Shown: piece by piece, positions 1 through 8,913 of the stretch
Layout of the letters: the number at the start of each line of letters is the position of its first letter
How positions within the stretch are numbered: the stretch's first letter is position 1
Translations under genes and position numbers: made by a program
Notes under the pieces: model-generated
The model's input: only the letters and a program-made list of their open reading frames with translations
Databases searched by the model: none
What the model was told of the DNA's origin: nothing
Assembly (NCBI RefSeq): GCF_010977555.1
Contig: NZ_CP048815.1
Location: forward strand, 310,001 to 374,000
Direction of reading: 5' to 3'
Source: Caulobacter rhizosphaerae
GTDB taxonomy: Bacteria > Pseudomonadota > Alphaproteobacteria > Caulobacterales > Caulobacteraceae
DNA length: 64,000 nt

Positions 1-1
1 G

Positions 2-403
2 GGCGTCGGCACTGGCGGCACCATCTCGGGCGTTGGCCAAGTGCTGAAAGCCCGCAAGCCGTCGGTGAAGATGGTCGCCGTCGAGCCGGAGGCCTCGGCC
101 GTGCTGTCGGGCGGCGCGCCCGGCCCGCACAAGATCCAGGGTATCGGCGCCGGCTTCGTGCCGGGCATCCTCGATCGCGGAGTGATCGACGAGATCATCC
201 AGGTGTCGAACGACGACAGCTTCGCCATGGCCCGCAAGGCGGCCTCCACCGAGGGCCTGCCTGTGGGCATCAGCTCGGGCGCGGCCCTGACCGCCGCCTT
301 CGACCTGGCCATGCGCGACGACTATGCCGGCAAGCTGGTGGTGGCGATCATCCCCAGCTTCGCCGAGCGCTACCTGTCGACCGCCCTGTTCGAGGGGCTC
401 TGA
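2..403 (+). CDS. cysK: Cysteine synthase, C-terminal part (partial at window edge)
   Basis: This is the 3' part of a PLP-dependent O-acetylserine sulfhydrylase, which makes L-cysteine from O-acetylserine and sulfide in the cytoplasm. The frame is open from base 2. It begins with the glycine-rich [10 protein letters not shown] phosphate-cup motif, followed by the VAVEP strand, the [11 protein letters not shown] segment and the ISSGAA motif near the PLP pyridine site, all in the usual order. About 133 C-terminal residues are visible; a full enzyme has roughly 310-330. A cystathionine beta-synthase-like paralogue cannot be fully excluded without the N-terminus, but the C-terminus stops where CysK normally ends. 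Confidence 0.88.
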   Translation, partial: GVGTGGTISGVGQVLKARKPSVKMVAVEPEASAVLSGGAPGPHKIQGIGAGFVPGILDRGVIDEIIQVSNDDSFAMARKAASTEGLPVGISSGAALTAAFDLAMRDDYAGKLVVAIIPSFAERYLSTALFEGL

Positions 404-434
404 TCCCAGGCCGGTCGACAGGGACAATCGGGGC

Positions 435-1637
435 GTGCGAGTCGGCATAGTCGGCTGCGGGGTCGGCGGCATGGCCGCCGCCCTGGCCCTGGCGCGGGCC
501 GGTCACGCCGTCACCCTGCTGGAGGCCTTCGAGGCCCCGCGACCGCTGGGCTCGGGCCTGCTGCTCCAGCCGACCGGCCTGGCGGCGCTGCGCGCGCTGC
601 GGCTCGACGAGCAGGTTCGCGCCCTGGGCGCCCGGGTGGACCGGCTGGAGGGCAAGGACAGCCGCGGCCGCAAGGTCATGGACCTGGACTACAACGACTG
701 GAAGCCCGGCGCCCACGGCGTCGGCATCCATCGCGGCGTGCTGTTCCAGACCCTGCACGGCGCCCTGCCCGAGGCCGGCGTCGAGGTGGTCACCGGGGCC
801 CGGATCACCGGGGTGGAGACCCCCGCCCGTCCGATCCTGCACGACGACCAGGGCCGGGTGTTCGGCCCGTTTGACCTGGCGGTGATCGCCGACGGCTCGG
901 CCTCGCCGCTGCGCGCGAGCCTTCGCCCCCGGGCCCGCGCGCCGGTCTATCCCTGGGGCGCGGTCTGGACCCATCTGCCCGACCCTGGCGACCGTTTCGG
1001 CGGGGCCCTGCGCCAGGTCTATCACCGGGCCGAGGTGATGGTCGGCGCCCTGCCGGTCGGTCACGACCCGGACGGCCTGTCGCCCACCGGCCTGGCCATG
1101 TTCTGGTCCGTGCCGGTCGCCGGGCTGGACCACTTCCTGGCCGGCGACTTCGCCGCCTGGCGCGAGCAGCGGCTGAAGCCGCTCTGGCCGGACCTGGCCG
1201 CCCTGCTCGACGAACGCCGGGACTGGGCGGGCTTCTCCCGGGCGCTCTATCGCGACGTCTCGGTCGGCCGCTGGAGCCAGGGCGCCTGCACCCTGCTGGG
1301 CGACGCGGCCCACGGCACCAGCCCGCAGCTGGGGCAGGGCGCGAACCTGGCCCTGATGGACGCCGTCGAGTTGGCCGAACGGCTGGGGCGCGACCGGCGG
1401 CCGGTCGCCGTGTCGATCCGGGCCTGGCAGGCCGACCGCCGCCGCCATACCGGCCTCTACCAGGTGGCGTCCAGGGCCCTGACGCCGCTGTTTCAGTCGC
1501 ATGGCGGATTCTGGCCGGCGGTGCGCGACCGGCTGTTCACCCCGATGTCGGGTTTGCCGGGCGTTCGGCACGTGGCGGCGCGGCTGCTGACCGGAACCCT
1601 GCGCCTGGGACGGTTCCCAGGCGTTACGAAACCATGA
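435..1637 (+). CDS. FAD-dependent monooxygenase (PHBH/UbiH-like fold)
   Basis: This is a flavoprotein hydroxylase of about 400 residues. The GTG at 435 is chosen because it begins directly with the Rossmann strand VRVGIVGCGVGG (GxGxxG dinucleotide-binding motif). The second FAD motif, GDAAHGTSPQLGQGANLALMDA, lies near residue 295, as in p-hydroxybenzoate-hydroxylase-type enzymes. The middle strand reads DLAVIADGS, the usual DG motif. The substrate cannot be told from sequence. The stop overlaps the vsr start (ATGA), so the two are probably co-transcribed. A longer open frame upstream of 435 overlaps cysK and is not needed. Confidence 0.85.
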   Translation: MRVGIVGCGVGGMAAALALARAGHAVTLLEAFEAPRPLGSGLLLQPTGLAALRALRLDEQVRALGARVDRLEGKDSRGRKVMDLDYNDWKPGAHGVGIHRGVLFQTLHGALPEAGVEVVTGARITGVETPARPILHDDQGRVFGPFDLAVIADGSASPLRASLRPRARAPVYPWGAVWTHLPDPGDRFGGALRQVYHRAEVMVGALPVGHDPDGLSPTGLAMFWSVPVAGLDHFLAGDFAAWREQRLKPLWPDLAALLDERRDWAGFSRALYRDVSVGRWSQGACTLLGDAAHGTSPQLGQGANLALMDAVELAERLGRDRRPVAVSIRAWQADRRRHTGLYQVASRALTPLFQSHGGFWPAVRDRLFTPMSGLPGVRHVAARLLTGTLRLGRFPGVTKP

Positions 1638-2119
1638 CCCCGCCAGGATCCGCCTCGAAGGCGACCGACGTCTTCACCCCCGCCAAGCGCTCGGCCGTGA
1701 TGGCTCGGGTCAAGAGCAAGGACACCAGGCCCGAGCTGCTGCTGCGCCGGCTGCTGACCGGCTTGGGCGCGCGCTACCGCCTGCACCGCAAGGACCTGCC
1801 CGGCTCGCCCGACGTGGCCATGCCGGGCCGGCGGCTGGCGATCTTCGTCCACGGTTGCTTCTGGCACGGCCACGACTGCGCCCGCGGGTCGCGCGTGCCC
1901 AAGGCCAACCGCGACTACTGGCTGGCCAAGGTGGCGCGGAACATGGCGCGCGACGCCCGCAACCGCGCCGACCTCGCCGCCGCTGGCTGGCGGGTGGAGA
2001 CGGTCTGGGAGTGCGAGATGAAGGATCAGGCGGCGTTGAAGGAGCGGGTGGCCGGATTGCTCAACGAGACGTCCTCCTTGCCCCCACCTGACCGCTGCGC
2101 GGTCTGTCCGCCCCCATAG
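1634..2119 (+). CDS. vsr: Very short patch repair (Vsr) mismatch endonuclease
   Basis: Vsr nicks DNA at T:G mismatches produced by deamination of 5-methylcytosine. The 161-residue protein has the family signature: VMARVKSKDTRPE, then GSPD (Asp60, metal ligand), FVHGCFWHGHDC (His73, His78, His80) and the C-terminal GWRVETVWECE. The start overlaps the previous stop by four bases. No cytosine-C5 methyltransferase is visible in the window, although vsr normally sits beside dcm. The last 14 or so residues (SLPPPDRCAVCPPP) are Pro/Cys-rich and lie inside a palindromic repeat, so the native 3' end seems to have been replaced by the repeat. Confidence 0.9.
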   Translation: MTPPGSASKATDVFTPAKRSAVMARVKSKDTRPELLLRRLLTGLGARYRLHRKDLPGSPDVAMPGRRLAIFVHGCFWHGHDCARGSRVPKANRDYWLAKVARNMARDARNRADLAAAGWRVETVWECEMKDQAALKERVAGLLNETSSLPPPDRCAVCPPP

Positions 2120-2192
2120 GGGGCGGAGCCGGATGCGCGAAGCTCTTCCCCTCAGGGGGAAGACGACCGCAAAGCGGTCCGTAGGGGGCAAG
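2077..2192. repeat. Paired inverted repeat of the CCCCC-hairpin family
   Basis: Two inverted units meet here. The left unit has CTTGCCCCC, a hairpin GACCGCTGCGCGGTC and a GC-rich hairpin CGCCCCCATAGGGGGCG. The right unit, read in reverse complement, begins CTTGCCCCC, carries GACCGCTTTGCGGTC and ends in a CCCCT/AGGGG hairpin. The hairpins keep pairing although their bases differ. The left unit overlaps the last codons of vsr. The same general design recurs near 55.1, 61.9 and 62.6 kb. Confidence 0.7.
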
Positions 2193-2201
2193 TCTCCCCG
2201 C

Positions 2202-3935
2202 CTAGGCCGCCGCCCTCGACGCGCTGACCGGCAGCAGCTCGCTCAGGGCCGCGTGCAGCTGGCTGGGATCGATCGGCTTGGCGACGTGGGCGTTCATGCC
2301 GGCCGCGTGACAGGCCTCCCAGTCCTTGGCGGTGGCCGAGGCGGTGACGGCGATCACCGGAATGTGGCGATTGGGTCCCTCGGCCGCGCGCAGCTCACGG
2401 GTGGCGTCGCGGCCGTCCATGCCCGGCATGTAGACGTCCATCAGCATGACGTCGAACACCTCCGAGTGCAGCAGCTCCAGGGCCCGCTCGCCGGACTCGG
2501 CCAGGGTGGGCTGGATACCGAACGACTGCAGCACCAGCTCCAAGGCCCGGCGGTTGACCACGTGGTCGTCGACCACCAGCACTCGGGCGCCATCGATGAC
2601 GGCGCCGCCGGTCCGGGCGTCCGGGGCCTGAGCGGCCTCAAGCCGGACCTCAAGCCGGAAGCGCGAGCCCTTGCCGGGTTTGCTGGTCACGGTCAGGTCG
2701 CCGCCCATCAATCGGGCCAGTTCCCGGCTGATCACCAGGCCCAGGCCCGAGCCGCCGTGTTCGCGCGCCACATTGGCGGCCAACTGATCGAAGGGCGTGA
2801 ACAGCCGCGCCATCTGCTCCTCGGTCAGGCCCTGGCCCGTGTCGGCGACCACGGCCTCGAACATCAGGCCGTCGCCGGCCTCGCGCGCCGCCAGCCGCAC
2901 GGTGACCGCGCCCTGTCCGGTGAACTTGATGGCGTTAGACAGCAGGTTGTTGAGCACTTGGCGCAGCCGCAGGGTATCGCCGGCCACCCAGCGTGGCAGG
3001 TTGGCGGCGCCCTCGACCCGCAGCCGCAGGCCCTTCTTCTGGGCGTCGGGACGCCACAGGCGCAGGGTGTCGGCCATGGCCTGGCGCAGGTCGAACGGCG
3101 CCTGCTCGACCGCCATCCGCCCGGCGTCCAGGCGCGACAGGTCCAGCAGGTCGTTGAGCAGGGTGCGCATCATCGCGCCGGCGTCGCCGATCAGCTGGGC
3201 GTGGGTCTTGGAGGCGGCGTCGGGCAGGTCGCTGTGCAGGCGGGCCGCTCCGGCCAGGATGGCGCTGATCGGCGTGCGCAGCTCGTGACTGATCATGGCC
3301 ACGAAGGCCGACTTGGCGGCGACGGCCTCCTCGGCCTCGTGGCGGCGCCGCTCGGCCTCCTCCTTGGCGGCGGCTTCGGCGTTCAGGGCCCGTTCCAGGG
3401 TGCGGGCGGCGACGAACACCGACAGGATCAGCAGCAGCACCCCGAACCACAGGGCGCTGGCCAGGGCCGAGGCCGGATTGGCCCATCGGGCCACGAACGG
3501 CGCGATCAGCAGGTAGGCCACGTGCGGGGCGGCCGCCGAGATCGTCGCCGACCTCAGGCTGGAATTGACCACGATGACGTTCAGCAAGGCCCCGGCCAGC
3601 AGCAGGCCGCCCAGGGTGGGGGCGAAGCGGATGCTCGAGGCGAACAGCGGAATCGACAGGAAGCCGAAGATGGTCGAGGTGATCGCCGGCATGGCCGCCA
3701 CGGCCAGCCGCAGCGCCCGCCCGGGACTAGGCTGGCGCAACATCTGGCGGATCAGGACCAACTCGACCAGCTGGGCCGCCGCATAGGTCCCCACCCACAG
3801 CCAGGTCCAGCTGGCGTTCATGAAGACGTGCAGGATCAGGGCGATCATCACCGTGGCGGCGACGCGCAGATAGAGATTGCCGCGCCGCGCGAGCGCGGCC
3901 CTCATCTCCCCCGACCGATGCCGTTCGTCGCCCAC
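2202..3935 (-). CDS. Membrane hybrid sensor histidine kinase / response regulator
   Basis: This 577-residue hybrid kinase has an N-terminal membrane region of about six hydrophobic segments (residues 22-176), a short coiled coil rich in Ala/Glu (185-210), a HisKA domain with phospho-acceptor His217 in SHELRTP, an HATPase_c domain (N-box NLLSNAIKF, then DTGQGL and GGSGLGL) and a C-terminal receiver domain from about 450. The receiver has the acidic pair Asp456-Asp457, phospho-acceptor Asp500 in LMDVYMPGMDG and a late KP motif. No separate sensory domain is visible, so the membrane region itself may sense. It has no partner regulator alongside; phosphotransfer within the protein or to a distant phosphotransferase is likely. 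Confidence 0.9.
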   Translation of the reverse strand: MGDERHRSGEMRAALARRGNLYLRVAATVMIALILHVFMNASWTWLWVGTYAAAQLVELVLIRQMLRQPSPGRALRLAVAAMPAITSTIFGFLSIPLFASSIRFAPTLGGLLLAGALLNVIVVNSSLRSATISAAAPHVAYLLIAPFVARWANPASALASALWFGVLLLILSVFVAARTLERALNAEAAAKEEAERRRHEAEEAVAAKSAFVAMISHELRTPISAILAGAARLHSDLPDAASKTHAQLIGDAGAMMRTLLNDLLDLSRLDAGRMAVEQAPFDLRQAMADTLRLWRPDAQKKGLRLRVEGAANLPRWVAGDTLRLRQVLNNLLSNAIKFTGQGAVTVRLAAREAGDGLMFEAVVADTGQGLTEEQMARLFTPFDQLAANVAREHGGSGLGLVISRELARLMGGDLTVTSKPGKGSRFRLEVRLEAAQAPDARTGGAVIDGARVLVVDDHVVNRRALELVLQSFGIQPTLAESGERALELLHSEVFDVMLMDVYMPGMDGRDATRELRAAEGPNRHIPVIAVTASATAKDWEACHAAGMNAHVAKPIDPSQLHAALSELLPVSASRAAA

Positions 3936-4124
3936 TCAGCCCCCCGTCGCGCGCGGCCCCCGCCACGCGCCTAGAGCCCATAGCATGAAACATCGTCGCT
4001 AAAAGGGGATGAAAAACGCCGGTTCGTTCACGTCTTTTCCGGCCGGAAGGGGACGAAATCTCTCCCGATCCTCCTCACAGCGGCATTTTCGACGCGTGAC
4101 ATGCGGTCAAGCTGATATTTTCGA

Positions 4125-4448
4125 TCAAATCTTGCTTGGGTGTGTCGCAATTGGGGGCGGGGGCGGACGTCCCAGCGCGCGCTCCAGCGACAACGGGTCG
4201 CAATCGACGACGTCGATCAGCTTCAGCCGCGCTCCCGCGCCGGACGCCAGGGTCACGGACGACCGGGACACGCCCAGGGTCTTGGCCAGGAAGGCGATCA
4301 GGGCCGCGTTGGCCGCGCCCTCGACCGGCGGGGCCGCGACACGCACCTTCAGATAGGGCCGTCCGTCGCCATCGACGGCCCATCCGTCGACCGCCTCGCG
4401 CCCGCCGCGCGGGGTGAGGCGGATGGCCAGACGCATCGTCGAGGACAT
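4125..4448 (-). CDS. DUF167/YggU-family protein
   Basis: A 107-residue cytoplasmic protein of the YggU/DUF167 family, function unknown. Family features seen are RLAIRLTPRGGR at the N-terminus, YLKVRVAAPPVEGAANAALIAFLAKTLGV in the middle and the SGAGARLKLIDV strand. The last 15 or so residues are Pro-rich and probably disordered. It lies seven bases downstream of yggT on the same strand, the common alphaproteobacterial pairing, so both are likely on one transcript. Confidence 0.85.
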   Translation of the reverse strand: MSSTMRLAIRLTPRGGREAVDGWAVDGDGRPYLKVRVAAPPVEGAANAALIAFLAKTLGVSRSSVTLASGAGARLKLIDVVDCDPLSLERALGRPPPPPIATHPSKI

Positions 4449-4455
4449 TTGGGCG

Positions 4456-4776
4456 CTAGTAGTAGCCGACCAGCCGAAGAAGGGCGTTTTCCAAGTCCCG
4501 CAGGATGAACCGCTGCACGGCGGTGATAATCAGCAGCACGACGATCGGGCTGATATCGACGCCGCCCAACGGCGGAATGATCCGCTGAAACGGCCGCAGC
4601 ACGGGACCGGTCACCCGGTCGAGGAAGGTGCTGATCTGATAGACCGCGCGGTTACGCAGGTTGATGACGTCGAAGGCCACCAGCCAGCTCAGCACGGCCG
4701 AAATGATGATCGCCCAAGACAGCATCGTCAGCAGAGCGCCGAGGATAAAAAACACGGATTGAATAATGCCGGCCAT
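4456..4776 (-). CDS. yggT: YggT-family integral membrane protein
   Basis: A 106-residue YggT-family inner-membrane protein with two hydrophobic segments (about residues 4-33 and 70-90) separated by the family motif LDRVTGPVLRPFQRIIPPLGGVDIS. The ATG at 4776 is chosen because the protein then begins MAGIIQSVFF; a longer frame to 4851 adds a charged, non-conserved stretch. The family is linked to osmotic tolerance and cell-division proteins in other bacteria, but its exact role is unclear. Confidence 0.85.
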   Translation of the reverse strand: MAGIIQSVFFILGALLTMLSWAIIISAVLSWLVAFDVINLRNRAVYQISTFLDRVTGPVLRPFQRIIPPLGGVDISPIVVLLIITAVQRFILRDLENALLRLVGYY

Positions 4777-4899
4777 GAGCTTCCCGTCCAATAACACCGC
4801 TTCTTGCCGCGCCGCGACGGCCCTGGCAAGCGAACCCCGCCGAAGACCCAACCCGACGCTTGACGAGGCCGCCGGCCCAACGTATCTCCGCGCTTCCTT

Positions 4900-4975
4900 G
4901 GGGCCGTAGCTCAGATGGTAGAGCGCCTCGTTCGCAATGAGGAGGTCAGGGGTTCGATTCCCCTCGGCTCCACCA
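4900..4975 (+). tRNA. tRNA-Ala (anticodon CGC)
   Basis: A 76-base cloverleaf with CCA encoded. The acceptor arm GGGGCCG pairs with CGGCTCC (one G-U). The anticodon stem CCTCG/TGAGG holds the loop TTCGCAA, giving anticodon CGC for alanine GCG codons. The T arm AGGGGTTCGATTCCCCT is intact. No integrase or phage gene lies nearby, so there is no sign that it serves as an attachment site here. Confidence 0.95.
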
Positions 4976-5105
4976 AGGACCTTTCCGACATTTCCTGACG
5001 ACCTTTCGCGCCAAGCGGGCCGGATCGCGCCTGACTCCCCGCGCGGGCCTGGACAAGGTCCCGGCGGCGCCCGACGGTCTGGTCGGTGGATCGGGGGGAT
5101 GCGTC

Positions 5106-7331
5106 TTGCGGATCGGAAATCTGTTGCTGCTGTCGGCCGCCTGCGCGGCGCTCGGCGTCCCCGCCCTGGCCGACCCGTCCGCTGGCGATCTGGCCCGGCA
5201 GCGCGCCGTCGCCGCCCGGGTCCAGATCACGCGCGACGACTGGGGAATCGCCCACGTGCACGGCAAGAGCGACGCCGACGCGGTGTTCGGCATGGTCTAC
5301 GCCCAGGCCGAGGACGACTTCCCGCGCATCGAGGCCAACTACCTGACCGCCCTGGGCCGCACCGCCGAGGCGGAAGGCGAGGCCGCGGTCTGGCAGGACT
5401 TGCGGATGCGGCTGTTCGTCGATCCCGCCGACCTCAAGGCTCGCTATGCGGCGAGCCCCGTCTGGCTGAAGGCCTTGATGGACGCCTGGGCCGGCGGGCT
5501 GAACTTCTACCTGGCGACCCATCCGGAGGTGAAGCCGAAGGTCATCACCCGGTTCGAGCCGTGGATGGCGCTGAGCTTCACCGAGGGCAGCATCGGCGGC
5601 GACGTCGAGCGGATCTCGCTGGGCGAACTGGAGGCCTTCTACGGCAAGCCTCAGCTCCAGGCCTCGGAGCAGGTCAGGGCCCGCGAACTGGCCCAGGCGG
5701 TGGAATTCCGCGAGCCCACCGGCTCCAACGGCTTCGCCATCGCCCCGTCCAACGCCCGGGACGGCCACGCCCTGCTGCTGATCAACCCGCACACCTCGTT
5801 CTTCTTCCGCTCCGAGCTGCAGATGACCAGCGACGCCGGGCTGAACGCCTATGGCGCGGCGACCTGGGGGCAGTTCTTCATCTACCAGGGCTTCAACGCC
5901 CATGCCGGCTGGATGCATACCTCCAGCACCGTCGACGTAGTGGACGAGTTCGCCGAGACCATCGTCCGCAAGGACGGCACGCTGGTCTACCGGTACGGCG
6001 CCGAGGACCGGCCGGTGGCGACGTCGGCCGTCGAGGTCGCCTACAAGGCCGCCGATGGCGCCCTGGCCCGCCGCACCTTCACCGTCTACCGCACCCATCA
6101 CGGTCCGATCGTCCGGGCGGCGGACGGCCAAGGGGGCGGCAAGTGGATCGCCTTTGCGATGATGTACCGGCCGGTCGAGGCGCTGGAGCAGTCGTTCCTG
6201 CGCACCAAGGCGACCGACTACCAAAGCTTCCTGAAGGTAGCCGAGCTGAAGGCCAATTCCTCGAACAACACCCTGTTCGCCGACGACAAGGGCGAGGTGG
6301 CCTATCTGCACCCGCAGTTCATCCCGCGCCGCGACGACCGCTTCGACTATACGCGCCCGGTCGACGGGGCGGACCCGGCCACCGACTGGAAGGGCCTGCA
6401 CGCCCTGACCGAGGCGCCGCATCTGAAGAATCCGCCCAACGGCTGGCTGATGAACACCAACAACTGGCCCTATTCGGCGGCCGGGCCCTACAGTCCCAAG
6501 CCCGCCGACTTCCCGCGCTACATGGACAGCGTCGGCGAGACGCCGCGTGGGATCCACGCCACGCGGGTGCTGAGCGCACGCAAGGGCTTCACCCTGCCGA
6601 CCCTGATCCAGGCGGCCTACGATCCCTACCTGACCGCCTTCGCCGACCTGGTCCCGACCCTGTCCAAGGCCTACGACCGGACGCCTGACGGCGACCCGGT
6701 CAAAGCGCGGCTGGGCGACCAGATGGCGGCGCTGAGGGGCTGGGACCTGAAGTGGTCGGAGGGCTCGACCGAGACCTCGCTGGCGGTGTTCTGGGGTGAG
6801 GCCCTGTGGGCCAGGTCGGCGGCGGCGGCCAAGGCGCAGGGCGTGTCGGTCTACGCCTACATGGCCGAGCGCACGACGCCGGCCCAGAAGCTGGCGGCCC
6901 TGGCCGAGGCCTCGGACCGCCTGGCGGCCGACTTCGGCGACTGGCGCACGCCGTGGGGCCGGATCAACCGCTTCCAGCGCAACGACGGCGCCATCGTCCA
7001 GACCTTCGACGACGCCAAGCCCTCGATCGCCGTGCCCTTCACCTCGGGCCAGTGGGGCTCGCTGGCCTCGTTCGGGGCCAAGCGCTATCCGGGCACGAAG
7101 AAGTACTACGGGACCAGCGGCAACAGCTTCGTGGCCGCGGTCGAGTTCGGCCCTCGGGTGAAGGCCCTGGCGGTGTCGGCGGGCGGCGAGAGCGGCGACC
7201 CGGCCTCCAGGCACTTCAACGATCAGGCCGAGCGGTATCCACGAGGGGATCTGCGGACGGTCTACTTCTATCCGGACGAGCTGAAGGGGCACATGGAGCG
7301 GACGTACCGGCCGGGGGAGCTTGGACGGTAG
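5106..7331 (+). CDS. Secreted penicillin acylase-family amidase (penicillin/AHL acylase type)
   Basis: An N-terminal nucleophile (Ntn) hydrolase of 741 residues that cleaves N-acyl side chains, for example of penicillins, acyl-homoserine lactones or lipopeptides. The start is the TTG at 5106, behind a GGGGGGA ribosome site, giving a signal peptide (MRIGNLLLLSAACAALGVPALA) cut near residue 22. The alpha chain carries the DDWGIAHVHG motif. Self-processing should occur before Ser207 in EPTGSNGFAI, where Ser207 becomes the beta-chain nucleophile. The later NPHTSFFFRSELQM, LLMNTNNWP and GNSFVAAVEFG motifs are typical. The ATG at 5099 is in another frame. The substrate is not predictable; quorum quenching is one possibility. 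Confidence 0.88.
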   Translation: MRIGNLLLLSAACAALGVPALADPSAGDLARQRAVAARVQITRDDWGIAHVHGKSDADAVFGMVYAQAEDDFPRIEANYLTALGRTAEAEGEAAVWQDLRMRLFVDPADLKARYAASPVWLKALMDAWAGGLNFYLATHPEVKPKVITRFEPWMALSFTEGSIGGDVERISLGELEAFYGKPQLQASEQVRARELAQAVEFREPTGSNGFAIAPSNARDGHALLLINPHTSFFFRSELQMTSDAGLNAYGAATWGQFFIYQGFNAHAGWMHTSSTVDVVDEFAETIVRKDGTLVYRYGAEDRPVATSAVEVAYKAADGALARRTFTVYRTHHGPIVRAADGQGGGKWIAFAMMYRPVEALEQSFLRTKATDYQSFLKVAELKANSSNNTLFADDKGEVAYLHPQFIPRRDDRFDYTRPVDGADPATDWKGLHALTEAPHLKNPPNGWLMNTNNWPYSAAGPYSPKPADFPRYMDSVGETPRGIHATRVLSARKGFTLPTLIQAAYDPYLTAFADLVPTLSKAYDRTPDGDPVKARLGDQMAALRGWDLKWSEGSTETSLAVFWGEALWARSAAAAKAQGVSVYAYMAERTTPAQKLAALAEASDRLAADFGDWRTPWGRINRFQRNDGAIVQTFDDAKPSIAVPFTSGQWGSLASFGAKRYPGTKKYYGTSGNSFVAAVEFGPRVKALAVSAGGESGDPASRHFNDQAERYPRGDLRTVYFYPDELKGHMERTYRPGELGR

Positions 7332-7355
7332 AGGCTGGCTGCACACCCCTATCAA

Positions 7356-7484
7356 CCGTCATTCCCGCCCTTGCGGCGGGAACCCCTGGTTCAGCCGACG
7401 GTGAAATGCTTTGGCGCGCTGGCGCGCCACACCCCGCCCTTGCGACGGGTAGAGGGGTTCCCGCCACAAGGGCGGGAATGACGG
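7356..7484. repeat. Long palindromic intergenic element (CCGTCATTCCCGCC type)
   Basis: The 32-base arms at 7356-7387 and 7453-7484 are inverted copies with one mismatch. They start CCGTCATTCCCGCCC and end GGGAACCCCT, and enclose about 65 bases with a GGCGCGC-rich core. This matches the general look of alphaproteobacterial intergenic palindromes (MITE or REP-like). It sits between the acylase and argG stop codons, both of which point into the gap. Confidence 0.75.
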
Positions 7485-7508
7485 CTAAAAGGTTGAGCAT
7501 CCAACAAA

Positions 7509-7538
7509 AAAAGCCCCGCCAGCGACGGCGGGGCTTTT
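7509..7538 (-). terminator. Intrinsic terminator of argG (possibly bidirectional)
   Basis: The stem AAAAGCCCCGCC/GGCGGGGCTTTT with a six-base loop is flanked by an A-run on one side and a T-run on the other, so it can stop transcription in both directions. It lies 23 bases past the argG stop codon. Confidence 0.85.
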
Positions 7539-7561
7539 GTCGTGTCGCAAGACCGAGCGCC

Positions 7562-8791
7562 TTAAGCGTCGCGCTTGTCGCGCTTGGCCAGGACGCGCAG
7601 GCGCAGGGCGTTGAGCTTGATGAAGCCGCCGGCGTCACGGTGGTCGTAGGCGACCTTGCCCTCCTCGAAGGTGACCAGGTCCTGGTCGTAGAGGCTGTAG
7701 GGGCTGGTGCGGCCGATGACGGCGACATTGCCCTTGTAGAGCTTGACCCGCACCTGGCCGGTGACCTTCTGCTGGCTGTAGTCGATGGCGGCCTGCAGCA
7801 TCTCGCGCTCGGGGGCGAACCAGAAGCCGTTGTAAACGAGCGACGCATATTTCGGCATCAGCTCGTCCTTCAGGTGCATGGCGCCGCGGTCGAGCGTGAT
7901 CGACTCGATGCCGCGATGGGCGGCCAGCAGGATGGTGCCGCCCGGGGTCTCGTAGACGCCGCGCGACTTCATGCCGACGAAGCGGTTCTCGACCAGGTCC
8001 AGGCGGCCAATGCCGTTGTCGCGGCCCAGTTCGTTCAGCTTGGTCAGCAGGGTCGCCGGGCTCATCGCCACGCCGTCGATGGCGACCGGGTCGCCCTTCT
8101 CGAAGTCGATGGTGATGACGGTCGGCTTGTCCGGCGCGTCTTCCGGCGCGATCGTGCGCATGTGGACGAACTCGGGGGCCTCAACGGCCGGGTCCTCGAG
8201 AACCTTCCCCTCGGACGAGCTGTGCAGCAGGTTGGCGTCGACGCTGAACGGCGCCTCGCCGCGCTTGTCCTTGGCGATCTGGATCTGGTGCTTCTCGGCG
8301 AAGTCCAGCAGAGCCTCGCGGGACTTGAAGTCCCATTCGCGCCAGGGGGCGATCACGTGGATGTCGGGCTCCAGGCCGTAGTAGCCCAGCTCGAAACGGA
8401 CCTGGTCGTTGCCCTTGCCGGTCGCGCCGTGGCTGACGGCGTCGGCGCCGGTCTTGCGGGCGATCTCGATCTGCTTCTTGGCGATCAGCGGGCGGGCGAT
8501 CGAGGTGCCCAGCAGGTACTGGCCTTCATAGACGGTGTTGGCCCGGAACATCGGGAACACGAAGTCGCGGACGAACTCCTCGCGCACGTCCTCGATGAAG
8601 ATGTTCTCCGGCTTGACCCCGGCCGCCAGGGCCTTGGCGCGCGCCGGCTCGATCTCCTCGCCCTGGCCAAGGTCGGCGGTGAAGGTCACGACCTCCGCCC
8701 CGTATTCGGTCTGCAGCCACTTGAGAATGATCGAGGTGTCGAGGCCGCCCGAATAGGCGAGCACGACCTTCTTCACGGGCTTGCCAGCCAT
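7562..8791 (-). CDS. argG: Argininosuccinate synthase
   Basis: Condenses citrulline and aspartate with ATP to argininosuccinate in arginine synthesis. The 409-residue protein has the P-loop-like ATP pyrophosphatase motif [12 protein letters not shown] at residues 10-21, then the conserved [16 protein letters not shown] and [30 protein letters not shown] segments. The start at 8791 (MAGKPVKK) follows a GAAGGA-like site and matches the usual N-terminus; an in-frame ATG further up adds 19 unconserved residues derived from a repeat-like leader. Confidence 0.95.
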   Translation of the reverse strand: MAGKPVKKVVLAYSGGLDTSIILKWLQTEYGAEVVTFTADLGQGEEIEPARAKALAAGVKPENIFIEDVREEFVRDFVFPMFRANTVYEGQYLLGTSIARPLIAKKQIEIARKTGADAVSHGATGKGNDQVRFELGYYGLEPDIHVIAPWREWDFKSREALLDFAEKHQIQIAKDKRGEAPFSVDANLLHSSSEGKVLEDPAVEAPEFVHMRTIAPEDAPDKPTVITIDFEKGDPVAIDGVAMSPATLLTKLNELGRDNGIGRLDLVENRFVGMKSRGVYETPGGTILLAAHRGIESITLDRGAMHLKDELMPKYASLVYNGFWFAPEREMLQAAIDYSQQKVTGQVRVKLYKGNVAVIGRTSPYSLYDQDLVTFEEGKVAYDHRDAGGFIKLNALRLRVLAKRDKRDA

Positions 8792-8805
8792 GAGGGGGTC
8801 CTTCC

Positions 8806-8856
8806 GAGAAACACAAAGTCGCAGCGTGTTTCTCCGCCGGAGAAACACAAGGTCGC
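8806..8856. repeat. Direct repeats and hairpin in the argG leader
   Basis: GAGAAACACAAAGTCGC (8806-8822) recurs as GAGAAACACAAGGTCGC (8840-8856), with TGTTTCTCC/GGAGAAACA forming a nine-base-pair hairpin at 8827-8847. The unit lies immediately upstream of the argG ribosome site, so it could be an operator or leader structure. I do not recognise the binding protein. Confidence 0.45.
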
Positions 8857-8913
8857 GGGGCGTTTAGCGCGGTTTCGCGACGATTGAAACGGCGCCGCGC
8901 GACAAGGGCGGAG

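Noticed and set aside
4900..4975. tRNA-Ala as an integration site of a genomic island
   Set aside because: No integrase, no direct repeat of the tRNA 3' end and no change in content on either side was seen.
4911..7355. 814-codon open frame on the minus strand over the acylase gene
   Set aside because: It is antisense to a gene with clear family motifs and has the Arg/Gly/Val/Leu-rich composition typical of GC-biased shadow frames. It also covers the tRNA-Ala.
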